A stretch of DNA of 64,000 nucleotides from Arthrobacter sp. OVS8. GTDB taxonomy: Bacteria; Actinomycetota; Actinomycetes; Actinomycetales; Micrococcaceae. The stretch is taken from contig CP116670.1 of NCBI GenBank assembly GCA_028370155.1, forward strand, positions 248,001 through 312,000, written 5' to 3'. Both the position numbers and the translations under genes were made by a program. This document shows positions 54,598-63,800 of the stretch, in pieces. The stretch's first letter is position 1, and each line of letters opens with the position of its first letter. Below the pieces are notes generated by a model that did not search any database, was not told the DNA's origin, and was given only the letters and a program-made list of their open reading frames with translations.

Positions 54598-55785
54598 TGA
54601 CAGAGAGCGAACGGACCGCGCGGGCGGCGTTGTCCCGGTTGTTCGAACCGCAGGACGCCGCGGGCCTCGCGCTCGTGCGCATCGCCGGGGCCGAGGACGC
54701 GCTGAGGATCGCCACCGGCCAGCTGACTGCCGGTGCAGAACTCGAACAGGAGCTGTTCCGGCTCCTGGACGAGAACGGCTCCGGCGGTGGCTGGACGGGC
54801 CTGGGGACCGCCCGGAAACGCTGGGCGCCGAGGATCCAGGACCTGGCACCGGTCCGGGACCTCACGACGATGCAGCGGCTCGGCGGACGCATGATCATTC
54901 CTTCGGACGGACTCTGGCCCCGGCAACTGGCCGACCTTGGGCTGCAGGAACCGATCTGCCTCTGGTGGCGCGGCGTCGAACAGGAACTGCCTCCGGCCGC
55001 CACGTCCGTTGCACTGGTCGGGTCCAGGGACAGCACCTCCTACGGCTCGTCCGTGACGGGGACCTCGCGTATTCGCTGGTTCAGCGGGGGTTTACGATCA
55101 TCTCGGGCGGCGCCTACGGGATCGATGCGCACGCTCACCGGGCTGCCCTCGCCGCCGGCACTTCCGGAACCCTGCCCACCATCGCCGTAATGGCAGGGGA
55201 GTGGACCGCTTCTACCCTTCCGGCAACGAGGAGCTGCTGCGGGCCGTCGCCAACCAGGGCGCGGTCCTGGCCGAAGTTCCGCCTGGCTCGGCGCCCACGC
55301 GGTATCGGTTCCTGCAGCGCAACAGGCTGATCGCCGCGCTGGCTGCGGTCACGGTTGTTGTGGAGGCCCGGTGGAGGTCCGGCGCCCTGAACACGGCCCA
55401 CCATGCGGAGACCCTGGGCCGGGCCGTCGGCGCGGTGCCGGGGTCGGTGCACAGCGCCAACTCCGCGGGCTGCCACCGGCTGCTCCGCGAAGGAGGAGCG
55501 GTCTGCGTCACCGACGCCGGCGAGATTGCGGAGCTCGCCGCTCCCAGCGGCGAATCGCTGCCCGAGGCCAGGACCAGCCCAGCGGCCATCCACGACGGAC
55601 TGACGCTGGAGGACCTCATCCTGCTCGATGCCCTGCCGCTCAGGACCACCAGTTCGGTCGAAAAGCTCACCGCCGTGGCGGGACTGAGCGCTGACTCGGT
55701 CCGGGCGGGACTCGGCCGGCTCGGGTTGCTGGGCCTCGCCGAGTCGCATGGCGGAGGCTGGAAACGGTCGGGCAAGGCAGGATGA
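54598..55785 (+). CDS. dprA: DNA-processing protein DprA
   Basis: Loads RecA on incoming single-stranded DNA. About 397 residues. An N-terminal helical domain precedes the Rossmann-like core: SVALVGSRDSTSYGSSVTGD, FTIISGGAYGIDAHAHRAAL, GGVDRFYPSGNEELLRAV, RYRFLQRNRLIAALAAVTVV and VEARWRSGALNTAHHAETLG. A C-terminal winged-helix (DLILLDALPLRTTSSVEKLT) completes it. ATG at 54598 after GAAAGGAC. Frameshifts near 55063 and 55195 (GGGGG reduced to GGGG). Confidence 0.95.
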
Positions 55786-55977
55786 ACCGTGGGTGGAACC
55801 CGGAAGCGTGGTGCAGTAAGCGCAGGCATCTGCGGCAGCGGCGGCAAGGACGGACGCATGGCTCGCCGCCGCGCCCGGCGGCGGGGCACGGGCAGCGCAG
55901 GCAGCGGCGGTACGACCGGACCCACGGCTCGCCGCCGGGCTCCTTGATCGCCCGGCGAATCCTGCGAGAGTAGGGGA

Positions 55978-56902
55978 GTGCCAACACAGCAGATCCCGGC
56001 CGCACTGGCCACCGCCGCCCAGGCTTTCGGCCGTTACCTGGAGGCCGAACGCGGCCGTTCGGCCCACACCGTGCGCGCGTACCTCGCCGACGTCGGAAGC
56101 CTCCTGGGCTTCGCGGCCTCGGAGGGAGTGGAGGATCTCGCGGGCCTGGAACTGGGAACCCTGCGCCGCTGGCTCGGTTCGCAAAGCGAAGCCGGGATGT
56201 CCCGCGCCACGCTGGCCCGCCGCTCCGCCACCGCCAGGGCGTTCACGGCCTGGGCCGTCCGCGAGGAACTGATCGACGCGGACCCTGCATTGCGGCTGAA
56301 GGCGCCGAAGCGGGAGAAGTCCCTGCCCGGTGTGCTGCACCAGCAGCAGGTCCTCCGGCTCGTCGAAGGCACCGAAGCCGCTGCCGCCGAGGGCGGGCCC
56401 CTGCCCCTGCGTGACCGGGCCATGGTTGAGCTCCTCTACGCCACGGGCATCCGGGTCGGCGAGCTGGCGGGCCTCGACGTGGACGACCTCGACCCCGACC
56501 GCAGGACCCTCCGGGTACTCGGCAAAGGCAACAAGGAACGCACGGTGCCTTACGGACTGCCGGCCGCGCTTGCCGTCGACGACTGGCTGCGCCGGGGCGG
56601 CCCTCCTCGCCACGGAGACCTCCGGCCCGGCGTTATTCCTTGGAGCGCGCGGCAAACGGGTCGACCAGCGGCAGGTCCGCAGCGTTGTCCACGACTTGCT
56701 GGCAGCGCTGGGGGACACCGCCGCCACCGGGCCGCATGCCCTCCGGCACTCCGCCGCCACCCACCTGCTCGACGGCGGCGCCGACCTCCGCGCGGTGCAG
56801 GAAATCCTGGGCCACAGCAGCCTGGCCACCACCCAGATCTACACCCATGTTTCGGTCGAGCGGCTCCGGCAGAGCTACCAGCAGGCCCACCCGAGGGCCT
56901 GA
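55978..56902 (+). CDS. xerC: Tyrosine recombinase XerC
   Basis: Chromosome-dimer resolving recombinase, about 308 residues. N-terminal core-binding domain ([20 protein letters not shown]), catalytic domain with Arg in [20 protein letters not shown], Lys in [48 protein letters not shown] with the nucleophilic Tyr. A frameshift near 56607 lies between RRGGPP and [19 protein letters not shown] start at 55978. Housekeeping Xer type by length and context next to dprA, not a phage integrase. Confidence 0.92.
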
Positions 56903-57201
56903 AGTCCCCGTCCCGGGCCGTGCCGGCCGCCCCGGACGACCCCTCCGGGACGCCGCGCGGCGCGCCGGAAAAGACGCGCCGAATTGCACTGGCGTAATTA
57001 GGTAGGGTACGGCAGAATAAGACTCACGCCCGGCAACTTTCAAGTGTTGCTTGAAGCTCCCAAGCATCAAGTAACACCGAGAATCCGGGCAGTAACTTAA
57101 TAGTCTGGCCAGGACCACCGCATCACTACGGACCCGCGCAACAGACAGACATCCAGGCAGAGGTCGTTGGGGAAGACGTACCTACAGCTATGGAGGATGG
57201 A
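56903..57201. other. Intergenic leader upstream of the DUF3145 gene with an inverted repeat
   Basis: 299 bp with no gene. At 57039-57055 TTCAAG-N5-CTTGAA is a perfect 6-bp inverted repeat, and GTGTTGCTTGA at 57044-57054 pairs with TCAAGTAACAC at 57067-57077 (one mismatch), so two alternative structures overlap. This could be an operator or leader hairpin; no known riboswitch recognised. Confidence 0.5.
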
Positions 57202-57705
57202 ATGTCTGTTGCACTGACCCGCGGTGTGTTGTTCGTTCACTCGGCCCCGACTGCCCTGTGCCCCCACGTTGAGTGGGCCATAGGGTCTGTTGTGGACAAG
57301 CGGACTGACCTTGAGTGGACTGCTCAGCCAGCAGCGCCCGGAATGTTCCGGGCCGAGCTGTCGTGGGCCGGTAACCCGGGCACGGGGGCTCAATTGGCGT
57401 CCGCTCTCCGGGGCTGGGCGCACCTGCGCTACGAAGTCACGGAAGAACCCAGCCAGGGCGTTGATGGCGGCCGCTGGTCCCACACGCCCGAACTTGGCAT
57501 CTTCCATGCCGTCACGGACGTGCACGGCAACATCATGGTCTCTGAGGACCGCATCCGCTACGCCTACGAATCCGGCGCCGGCGATCCGTCCGCGGTCTAC
57601 CATGAGCTGTCCCTGGCCCTCGGCGAAGCATGGGACGAGGAACTCGAGCCCTTCCGCCACGCCGCCGAAGGCGCTCCCGTGCGCTGGCTCCACCAGGTGG
57701 GATAA
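57202..57705 (+). CDS. DUF3145 family protein
   Basis: 167 residues, intact, actinobacterial family of unknown function. Text VALTRGVLFVHSAPTALCPH, VEWAIGSVVDKRTDLEWTAQ, YEVTEEPSQGVDGGRWSHTP and DRIRYAYESGAGDPSAVYHE covers the conserved domain. ATG at 57202 chosen over 57190 because GGAGGATGG precedes it and the family begins MSVALTRGV. Followed by a hairpin at 57753. Confidence 0.92.
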   Translation: MSVALTRGVLFVHSAPTALCPHVEWAIGSVVDKRTDLEWTAQPAAPGMFRAELSWAGNPGTGAQLASALRGWAHLRYEVTEEPSQGVDGGRWSHTPELGIFHAVTDVHGNIMVSEDRIRYAYESGAGDPSAVYHELSLALGEAWDEELEPFRHAAEGAPVRWLHQVG

Positions 57706-57752
57706 GCCTCCTCGGCAGGACCCGGCAGCAACACTCCATAGCTACGCCACAT

Positions 57753-57796
57753 GACAGATGGCGGCAATGTTCACAAGGACACTGCCGCCATCTGTC
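57753..57796 (+). terminator. Hairpin after DUF3145 gene, copy 1 of a matched pair
   Basis: GACAGATGGCGGCA and TGCCGCCATCTGTC are perfect 14-bp arms; further inner bases pair partly (ATGTT / GACAC). GTTT follows. Almost the same sequence recurs at 58447-58487 on the other side of the reductase gene. Confidence 0.8.
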
Positions 57797-57865
57797 GTTT
57801 GGAGGGCGCTGCACCATTTGTCGTAGTCTCGTCACACCGCTTCACAAGCCATGATTGGAGAGAAG

Positions 57866-58435
57866 ATGCGAGAGCTCGTCTACTACGTCGCCGTGAGCCT
57901 GGACGGATACATCGCGGCACCGGACCACACCTTTGATGCGTTTCCCGTTACAGGCGACCACATGGACACGATTCTTGGGGACTACACCGACGCTCTTCCC
58001 GCGCCGGCCCTGGCCGCGCTGGGACTGACGCCCACACTGTCCCGCTTCGATACCGTCCTGATGGGCTGGAACACCTACGCCGTGGGTCTGGCGCAGGGCC
58101 TCGACAACCCCTACCCGCATCTGCGGCAGCACGTGTTCTCCCGCGCGCGCACGGCTGCTCCGGGGATCACCACCATCGCGGCGGAACCGGCCGCCGTCGT
58201 CAGGTCACTGAAGGCCGAGCAGGAAGGCGCGGACATCTGGCTGTGCGGCGGGGGACAACTGGCCTCCGTCCTGGCCGGGGAGATCGACCGGCTGGTCCTG
58301 AAGGTCAACCCGGTGATGTTCGGGGCCGGCATCCCGCTCTTCGCCGGGCGCAGCTACTTACCCCGGAACGCGGAGCTGACCGCGAGCGAACGCTTCCAGT
58401 CCGGCGTCGTCATCAACGACTACCGCCTCAACTAA
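57866..58435 (+). CDS. Dihydrofolate reductase/RibD C-terminal family protein
   Basis: 189 residues, intact. N-terminal ELVYYVAVSLDGYIAAPDHT is the family signature, RFDTVLMGWNTYAVGLAQG corresponds to the NADPH-binding MGRxTY segment with Trp in place of Arg, and WLCGGGQLASVLAGEIDRLV plus NPVMFGAGIPLF complete the RibD_C/YwjB-like fold. Such proteins are NADPH reductases of unknown substrate and do not supply normal DHFR activity. ATG at 57866 follows GGAGAGA. Flanked on both sides by related hairpins. Confidence 0.87.
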   Translation: MRELVYYVAVSLDGYIAAPDHTFDAFPVTGDHMDTILGDYTDALPAPALAALGLTPTLSRFDTVLMGWNTYAVGLAQGLDNPYPHLRQHVFSRARTAAPGITTIAAEPAAVVRSLKAEQEGADIWLCGGGQLASVLAGEIDRLVLKVNPVMFGAGIPLFAGRSYLPRNAELTASERFQSGVVINDYRLN

Positions 58436-58446
58436 CGCCCAAACGC

Positions 58447-58487
58447 CAGATGGCGGCAATGTTCACGAAGAACATTGCCGCCATCTG
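58447..58487. terminator. Perfect 18-bp hairpin between the reductase gene and fabF, copy 2 of the pair
   Basis: Arms CAGATGGCGGCAATGTTC and its exact complement, 5-base loop ACGAA. It separates convergent genes and can terminate both. Near-identical to 57753-57796. Confidence 0.85.
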
Positions 58488-58515
58488 TCATCTCGGTGTG
58501 CTGCGCGCAGCCGGG

Positions 58516-59749
58516 CTAGATGCTCCGTACCGCGATCACTGCGTTGTGGCCGCCGAAGCCGAAGGAGTTGCTCAGCGCCGCGATGCTGCCGGACGGCAGT
58601 TCGCGGGCGCTCGTGACGACGTCGAGCGGGATCTCCGGGTCCTGGTTCTCCAGGTTGATGGTCACCGGGGCCTTGCGGTCATAGATGGCCATAACGGTCA
58701 GCACGGCTTCCACCGCACCGGAGGCACCCAGCAGGTGCCCCATCTGCGACTTCGTGGCCGAGACGGCGACGCTGTCCAGTTGTTTGCCGAGGGCCGCCTT
58801 GAGGGCCGCGTATTCGGGCTTGTCCCCAACCGGGGTGGAGGTGGCGTGCGCGTTGACGTGCACCACGTCTTCCGGCTGGATCCGGCCGTCGAACATGGCG
58901 GCCTTCAGAGCACGGGTGGCGCCGAGGCCCTCGGGGTCCGGGGCAGTGATGTGGTAAGCATCGGCGGTCACGGACGTGCCGGCGAGCTCGGCGTAAATCC
59001 GGGCGCCGCGGGCCAGGGCGTGTTCCTCGGCTTCGAGCACCAGGGCACCGGCGCCCTCGCCCATAACGAAGCCATCGCGGTCAAGGTCATAGGGGCGGGA
59101 GGCGTGCTCGGGATCGTCGTTGCGGCGCGAGAGCGCCTGCATGGAGGCGAACGCGGCGATCGGCATCGGGTGGATGGCGGCTTCGGCGCCGCCGCAGACG
59201 ACGACGTCGGCCTTGCCGGAGCGGATCAGGTCCAGGCCCATGTGAACGGCTTCGGTGCCGGACGCGCAGGCGGAGACGGGGTGTGGGCGCCGGCGCGGGC
59301 ACCCAGGTCAAGGCTCACCGCAGCGGCCGGGCCGTTGGGCATCAGCATGGGCACGGTCATCGGCAGGACGCGGCGGGGCCCTTTTCGCGCAGGGTGTCCC
59401 AGGCGTCCAGGAGCGTCCAGACGCCGCCGATGCCGGTGGCGAAGGCCACTGCCAGCCGGTCGTGGTCGATTTCGGTGATGCCGGCGTCGGCCCACGCCTC
59501 GCGGGAGGCCACCACGGCGAACTGCGTGGAGGGGTCCATGCGCTTGGCCTCGACCCGGCTCAGGACCTCGGTCGCGGGGTTGGACGCGCGTGCGGCAAAG
59601 TGGACGGGCAGCTCGTACTTGGCCACCCAGTCGTCCTCAAGCGTGTGCGCGCCGGAGACGCCCTTCAGCGCGTTCTTCCACATCGTGGGGACATCGCCGC
59701 CAATGGGTGTGGTGGCACCCAGACCGGTAATGACTACTTTGCGTGCCAT
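58516..59749 (-). CDS. fabF: Beta-ketoacyl-ACP synthase II
   Basis: Elongating condensing enzyme of type II fatty-acid synthesis, about 412 residues. RKVVITGLGATTPIGGDV at the start; the nucleophilic Cys in VSACASGTEAVHMGL; His in VNAHATSTPVGDKPE and KSQMGHLLGASGAVEAVL; C-terminal SNSFGFGGHNAVIAV. Frameshifts near 59373 and 59280 (runs of G/C). Last gene of the reverse-strand fab cluster, 153 bp after acpP. Confidence 0.95.
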
Positions 59750-59902
59750 GGGATCACTCTCTGTCGGTGCGCCTGCTTTATCCGGAACCTGGGGGCGGCT
59801 GCCGGGGCCTGCGTTTGAAAAACTCTGGGGTGGTGCAGTGGATGGTGCTGCAGATGGCGCGGTCCGGGGTGCAGCTGCGCCCCGGACCGGCCCGGGCCTG
59901 AA

Positions 59903-60148
59903 TTAGGCCTGTGCGCTGGCGATGAAGCTGACGGCGTCGCCGACGGTCTTGAGGTTCTTGACCTCTTCGTCCGGGATGCGCACGCCGAACTTCTCTTCGG
60001 CGTTGACGACGATCGTCATCATGGAGATGGAGTCGATGTCCAGGTCCTCGGTGAAGGACTTGTCCATTTCGACAGCCTCGGTGGCCAGGCCGGTCTCTTC
60101 GTTGACGATTTCAGCCAGGCCGGCCAGGATCTCTTCGTTGCTAGCCAT
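59903..60148 (-). CDS. acpP: Acyl carrier protein
   Basis: 81 residues, acidic, intact. The phosphopantetheine site is DLDIDSISMMTIVVNAEEKF, with Ser in DSIS where most ACPs have DSL. FGVRIPDEEVKNLKTVGDAV is the third helix. Sits between fabH and fabF in the standard actinobacterial fabD-fabH-acpP-fabF order. Confidence 0.97.
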   Translation of the reverse strand: MASNEEILAGLAEIVNEETGLATEAVEMDKSFTEDLDIDSISMMTIVVNAEEKFGVRIPDEEVKNLKTVGDAVSFIASAQA

Positions 60149-60215
60149 TGATGGCTCCTTTTCTGGTTGTTGCCGTGGGCTGCCGGTGTGCCGGCGGCTT
60201 CGGGCGGTAATGATT

Positions 60216-60235
60216 CAAACCGAGGGTTCGGTTTG
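60216..60235. other. Small hairpin between fabH and acpP
   Basis: CAAACCGA-GGGT-TCGGTTTG, an 8-bp perfect stem, in the 144-bp gap between fabH and acpP. The same gap contains short AACAGGAAA-like direct repeats (60254-60290). The stem could tune read-through or stabilise the acpP message, which must be abundant; no T tract follows on the transcribed strand. Confidence 0.5.
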
Positions 60236-60292
60236 CTGTGGGATTTGAAGACAGGAAAAACAGGAAAACAGGAAACACGGAAGCAGGAACGC

Positions 60293-61354
60293 CTACGGAA
60301 GCACGATCACTTGGGCACCGAAGACCAGACCGGCGCCGAAGCCGATCTGCAGTGCAAGCCCGCCGCTGAGCTGCGGGTTTTCCAGCAGCAGGCGGTGGGT
60401 GGCCAGGGGGATGGAGGCCGCGGAGGTGTTGCCGGCGTCGGCGATGTCCCGCGCGATGACAACGTTCTCCGGGAGTTTGAGCTTCTTGGCCATCTCGTCG
60501 ATGATCCGCATGTTCGCCTGGTGCGGGATGAACGCGGCGAGGTCCTCGGCGGAGATGCCGGCGGCGTCCAGCGCCTGCTGGGCCACCTTGGCCATTTCCC
60601 ACACGGCCCAGCGGAAGACCGTCTGGCCGTCCTGGCGCAGCGTCGGCCAGGAGGCCGCGTCGGTGACGGCGGCTTCCTCGGCGCTCAGTGCGCCGCCCTG
60701 CTTGCCCGCCGAGGCGAGCTCGCGGAGGTCAAGCATGGAGTGGGTCATGCCGATCGCATCCCACTTGCTGCCGTCCGAGCCCCACACCGACGGGCCGATG
60801 CCCGGGGTGTCGGAGGGGCCGATCACGACGGCGCCCGCGCCGTCGCCGAGCAGGAAGGAGATGGTGCGTTCGGTGTTGTCGATGACGTCGGAGAGCTTCT
60901 CCGCACCGACCACCAGGACGTACTCGGCGGTGCCGGAGCGCACCAGCGCGTCGGCCTGGGCGATGCCGTAGCAGTACCCGGCGCACGCGGCGGAGATGTC
61001 GAAGGCCGGGGCCGGCGTCGCGCCGAGGCGGTCGGCGAGGCTCGCGGCGGCGGACGGCGTCGCGTACGGGTGGGTCACGGTGGAGACGATGACGGCACCG
61101 AGCTGGGAAGCCTCGATTCCGGCCTTCTGCAGGGCCTCGCGGGCAGCGCCTTCGGCCATGTCGATCACGCTGACGTCGGCGGGGGCGCGGTGCCGGGTGA
61201 TGATGCCGGTGCGCTGGCGGATCCACTCGTCGGAGGAGTCGATCCACTGGCAGACGTCATCGTTGGTGACGATCACGTCGGGCCGGTACGCGCCGACTCC
61301 CATGATGCGGGTGTTCTCCTGCAGGGGTGCCTGCTTCAGGGTGGGAACGCTCAT
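60293..61354 (-). CDS. fabH: Beta-ketoacyl-ACP synthase III
   Basis: Initiates fatty-acid synthesis by condensing acyl-CoA with malonyl-ACP; branched-chain starters are expected in this group. 353 residues, intact. Catalytic Cys124 in FDISAACAGYCYG, His in AFIPHQANMRIIDEMA, Asn in DAGNTSAASIPLA, and the C-terminal GFGAGLVFGAQVIVLP. Its ATG overlaps the fabD stop (ATGA). Confidence 0.97.
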   Translation of the reverse strand: MSVPTLKQAPLQENTRIMGVGAYRPDVIVTNDDVCQWIDSSDEWIRQRTGIITRHRAPADVSVIDMAEGAAREALQKAGIEASQLGAVIVSTVTHPYATPSAAASLADRLGATPAPAFDISAACAGYCYGIAQADALVRSGTAEYVLVVGAEKLSDVIDNTERTISFLLGDGAGAVVIGPSDTPGIGPSVWGSDGSKWDAIGMTHSMLDLRELASAGKQGGALSAEEAAVTDAASWPTLRQDGQTVFRWAVWEMAKVAQQALDAAGISAEDLAAFIPHQANMRIIDEMAKKLKLPENVVIARDIADAGNTSAASIPLATHRLLLENPQLSGGLALQIGFGAGLVFGAQVIVLP

Positions 61355-62278
61355 GCCTGTCCTTCCAGTTCTGCGAATAGGGCCAGGGCGGCGGACAGAT
61401 CGTCCGGGGTCTTGACGGTGACGGTCTTCACGCCCGGCATGCCGCGCTTGGCGAGTCCGGCCAGCGTCCCGGCCGGGGCCAGTTCAATCAGGCCGGTCAC
61501 GCCGCGCTTCACGAGCGTTTCCATGCAGAGGTCCCAGCGGACCGGGCGGGAAACCTGGGCAATCAGGCTCTCGACGGCGGCGGCACCATCGGTGACCTCG
61601 GCGCCGTCGAAGTTGGAGAGCAGGGGGACCTGCGGGTTCCGCGGGTGCAGTGCGGGCCGGAGGGCCTGCAGCGCCGCGACGGCGGGGGACATATGCGAGG
61701 TGTGGAACGCCCCGGCGACCTTCAGCGGGATGACGCGGGCTTTGGCCGGCGGGTTCTCCGCGAGGGCCTTGAGCTGGTCCAGCGTTCCGGCCGCGACGGT
61801 CTGGCCGGCGCCGTTGACGTTCGCTGCCGTGGCGCCGCAGGCCTCGATCGCGGCGAGGACCTCGGCCGGGTCGCCGCCCACGACGGCGCTCATGCCGGTG
61901 GGGGTGGCAGCGGCTGCGGCCGCCATGCCGTTGGCGCGTTCGCGGACGAAGGTCATGGCTTCGGTTTCCGTCAGCACACCGGCCAGGGCGGAGGCCGTGA
62001 TTTCACCGACGGAGTGGCCGGCGAGGATCACCGGCAGGGTGCCGAGTTCGACGTCGAACAGGGACTGCGCGGCCACCAGCCCGGCGGCGACAATCAGCGG
62101 CTGCGCGACTGCGGTGTCCTTGATGGTCTCTTCATCCGAGGTGGTGCCGTGGGCGGCGAGATCGATGCCTGCGATTTCGCTGAGGGAGGCCAAGTGGCCT
62201 GCGACGGGGGCAGTTCCAGCCAGGGGGCCAGGAAACCGGGGTCTGGGAGCCCTGTCCAGGGCAGACGATTGCAAGCAC
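61351..62278 (-). CDS. fabD: Malonyl-CoA:ACP transacylase
   Basis: About 310 residues. The restored start is GTG at 62278: LAIVCPGQGSQTPGFLAPWL, the FabD N-terminal GQGSQ motif. Active-site Ser in ILAGHSVGEITASALAG, Arg in FVRERANGM, His in VAGAFHTSHMSPAVAAL. Frameshifts near 62237 and 62212 (CCCCC and CCCCCC reduced by one). A longer frame starting at 62322 is not used since it lacks the GQGSQ motif. First gene of fabD-fabH-acpP-fabF. A candidate FasR operator lies 67 bp upstream. Confidence 0.95.
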
Positions 62279-62344
62279 GTATCCAGCTTTCCAAATTGCG
62301 GCGTGATTATCGGTGCATTCATGCACCAAGCTCATAGGGTCACT

Positions 62345-62361
62345 TTGTAGGAAGTCTACAA
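62345..62361. promoter_or_regulatory. Candidate FasR operator upstream of fabD
   Basis: TTGTAGGAAGTCTACAA: perfect 6-bp inverted repeat around 5 bp, in the 87-bp gap between the fasR stop and fabD start. It matches the element at 63647-63663 in front of fasR at 13 of 17 positions. Binding by FasR is inferred from position and pairing. Confidence 0.6.
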
Positions 62362-62365
62362 CCGC

Positions 62366-63610
62366 TCAGGTGCTGTTGCGCGTCGGCTGACGTTCCGTGG
62401 CGGGCTTCGGCGGGGCCGCGAGCCGGCCGACGACGAGGGCCGTCTGGAGGACAAAGGCCTCCCGTGGCAGCAGCGGATCCCAGCCCGTGACGTCGCAGAC
62501 CCGCTTGAGCCGGTAGCGCACGGTGTTGGCGTGGACGAAGAGTTCGCGGGCCGTGGCCTCCAGCGAATGTCCCAGTTCGAGGTAGGTGCCGAGGGTCTCC
62601 ACGAGGCCGTTGGACGCCGCGAGCAGGGGCCGGTAGATGTTCTTCACGAGGGAGCGCCGGGCGGCGTCGTCGCCGGAGATCACGCGCTCCGGCAGGAGGT
62701 CATCGGCCGCCACCGGGCGCGGCGCGGCGGGCCAGGCGCGGGCGGCGGTCAGTCCCGCGAACGCGGACTGGGCCGAGCCGCTGGCTTCCAGGAGGGAACC
62801 GGCTTCGGCGCCGTAGACGACCGGTCCGGGCGCGAAGAGTTCGGCGAGTTTCAGGTAGGCGGTCTCGCGGTCGTGGACGCCGCCGAGGATGAGGATGAGC
62901 CGGTCGCCCTGGATGCCGACGAGGGCGTCTTCGGCGAAGCGCCCGGCCGTGCGGCGCAGTTCGCTGACGTAGCTGGCGCTCGGTTCGGACGGGGAATTGC
63001 CCACCATCACGGTGAAGCGCTCCTGCGCCTTCCAGCCCAGGGCGGCAATCCGCGACCGCAGGGCATCGGTGTTTTCGCCGCGCAGGATGGCGTCCACGAT
63101 GAGGGCTTCCAGCCGGGTGTCCCACGATCCGCGGGATTCGGCGGCGCGGGCGTAGACGTCGGCCGCGGCGAAGGCCACCTCGCGGGAGTACCGCAGCACC
63201 GCTTCGCGCAGCGCGCCTTGATCCGCCTCCGGTGCGATCACGGGGACCTGGTCCTCCACCACCTCGACGACGATCCGGATCAGCTGGAGGGCCTTCTGCA
63301 GGCTGATGGAGCGGGTGAGTTCGGTGGGGGCGGTGCCGAAGACGTCGGACAGGATCCAGGACGGTGAGCTGGGACGTTCGTACCACGTGACGAAGGCGGC
63401 GATGCCGTTCTGGGCCACCATGCCCAGGGCCGAGCGTTCGTCGGAGTTCAGCCGGCTGTACCACGGCAGGGATTTCTCCAGCTGGCGGAGGGTGGTTGTG
63501 GAGAGCTGGCCGACGCTCGCCCGGAGCTTCTTGAGGGTTTCCACCTTCTCCGCGGGCATCGCCCTGGAAGCGGGCGTGCGTTTTACAGGAGTGGTGATCG
63601 GCTCGGCCAT
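62366..63610 (-). CDS. fasR: PucR/CdaR-type transcriptional regulator of fatty-acid synthesis (FasR-like)
   Basis: 414 residues, intact. The C-terminal HTH_30 helix-turn-helix reads LGHSLEATARELFVHANTVR then YRLKRVCDVTGWDP. The middle is the GGDEF-like CdaR domain (VMVGNSPSEPSASYVSELRR, LILILGGVHDRETAYLKL), and the N-terminal half is helical (VEVVEDQVPVIAPEADQGAL). Streptomyces FasR, immediately upstream of fabDHPF and binding its promoter, has the same architecture and position, so control of fabD-fabH-acpP-fabF is likely. ATG at 63610; an upstream ATG at 63646 gives extra residues without a ribosome-binding site. Confidence 0.88.
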   Translation of the reverse strand: MAEPITTPVKRTPASRAMPAEKVETLKKLRASVGQLSTTTLRQLEKSLPWYSRLNSDERSALGMVAQNGIAAFVTWYERPSSPSWILSDVFGTAPTELTRSISLQKALQLIRIVVEVVEDQVPVIAPEADQGALREAVLRYSREVAFAAADVYARAAESRGSWDTRLEALIVDAILRGENTDALRSRIAALGWKAQERFTVMVGNSPSEPSASYVSELRRTAGRFAEDALVGIQGDRLILILGGVHDRETAYLKLAELFAPGPVVYGAEAGSLLEASGSAQSAFAGLTAARAWPAAPRPVAADDLLPERVISGDDAARRSLVKNIYRPLLAASNGLVETLGTYLELGHSLEATARELFVHANTVRYRLKRVCDVTGWDPLLPREAFVLQTALVVGRLAAPPKPATERQPTRNST

Positions 63611-63646
63611 GCATTGAGCATACGGCGCCTGCCGCCCAAGCTCCAT

Positions 63647-63663
63647 TTGTGCAAAGGCTACAA
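63647..63663. promoter_or_regulatory. Candidate FasR operator upstream of fasR
   Basis: TTGTGCAAAGGCTACAA, 37 bp before the fasR start. Same outer half-sites TTGT and CTACAA and same 17-bp length as the fabD element at 62345-62361. Suggests autoregulation; inferred. Confidence 0.5.
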
Positions 63664-63671
63664 CGTGCCTT

Positions 63672-63697
63672 GTGCTGGATCACAGTGCTGGATCACA
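63672..63697. repeat. 13-bp tandem repeat upstream of fasR
   Basis: GTGCTGGATCACA occurs twice head to tail (63672-63684, 63685-63697) and is followed by a partial third unit GTGCAGGA. It lies 62-87 bp upstream of the fasR start, in the promoter region. Purpose unknown. Confidence 0.8.
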
Positions 63698-63741
63698 GTG
63701 CAGGACCGGCGTGCTGCGCGCGTGTGGCCATCAGGGTTAAA

Positions 63742-63787
63742 CGTGCGACGGCGGCCCCCGCCTTCCGGTGGGGACCGCCGTCGTACG
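63742..63787 (-). terminator. Terminator after aceE
   Basis: Arms CGTGCGACGGCGG and CCGCCGTCGTACG pair with one mismatch and extend through CCCC/GGGG. Read on the reverse strand the stem is followed by TTTAA. Located 14 bp after the aceE stop. Confidence 0.8.
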
Positions 63788-63800
63788 TTGCGGGAAGGAC

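Noticed and set aside
55786..55977. Possible small gene between dprA and xerC (63 codons)
   Set aside because: Arg/Gly/Pro-rich, built on repeated GCTCGCCGCCG segments and their complements; more likely a GC-rich structured spacer. No start signal.
55978..56902. Tyrosine recombinase as a sign of an integrated element
   Set aside because: Length, motifs and the dprA neighbour match housekeeping XerC; no attachment-site repeats, tRNA target or phage genes nearby.
60167..62350. 727-codon open frame on the forward strand
   Set aside because: It lies antisense to acpP, fabH and fabD; its sequence is a low-complexity shadow of GC-rich third positions, with no family match or ribosome-binding site.
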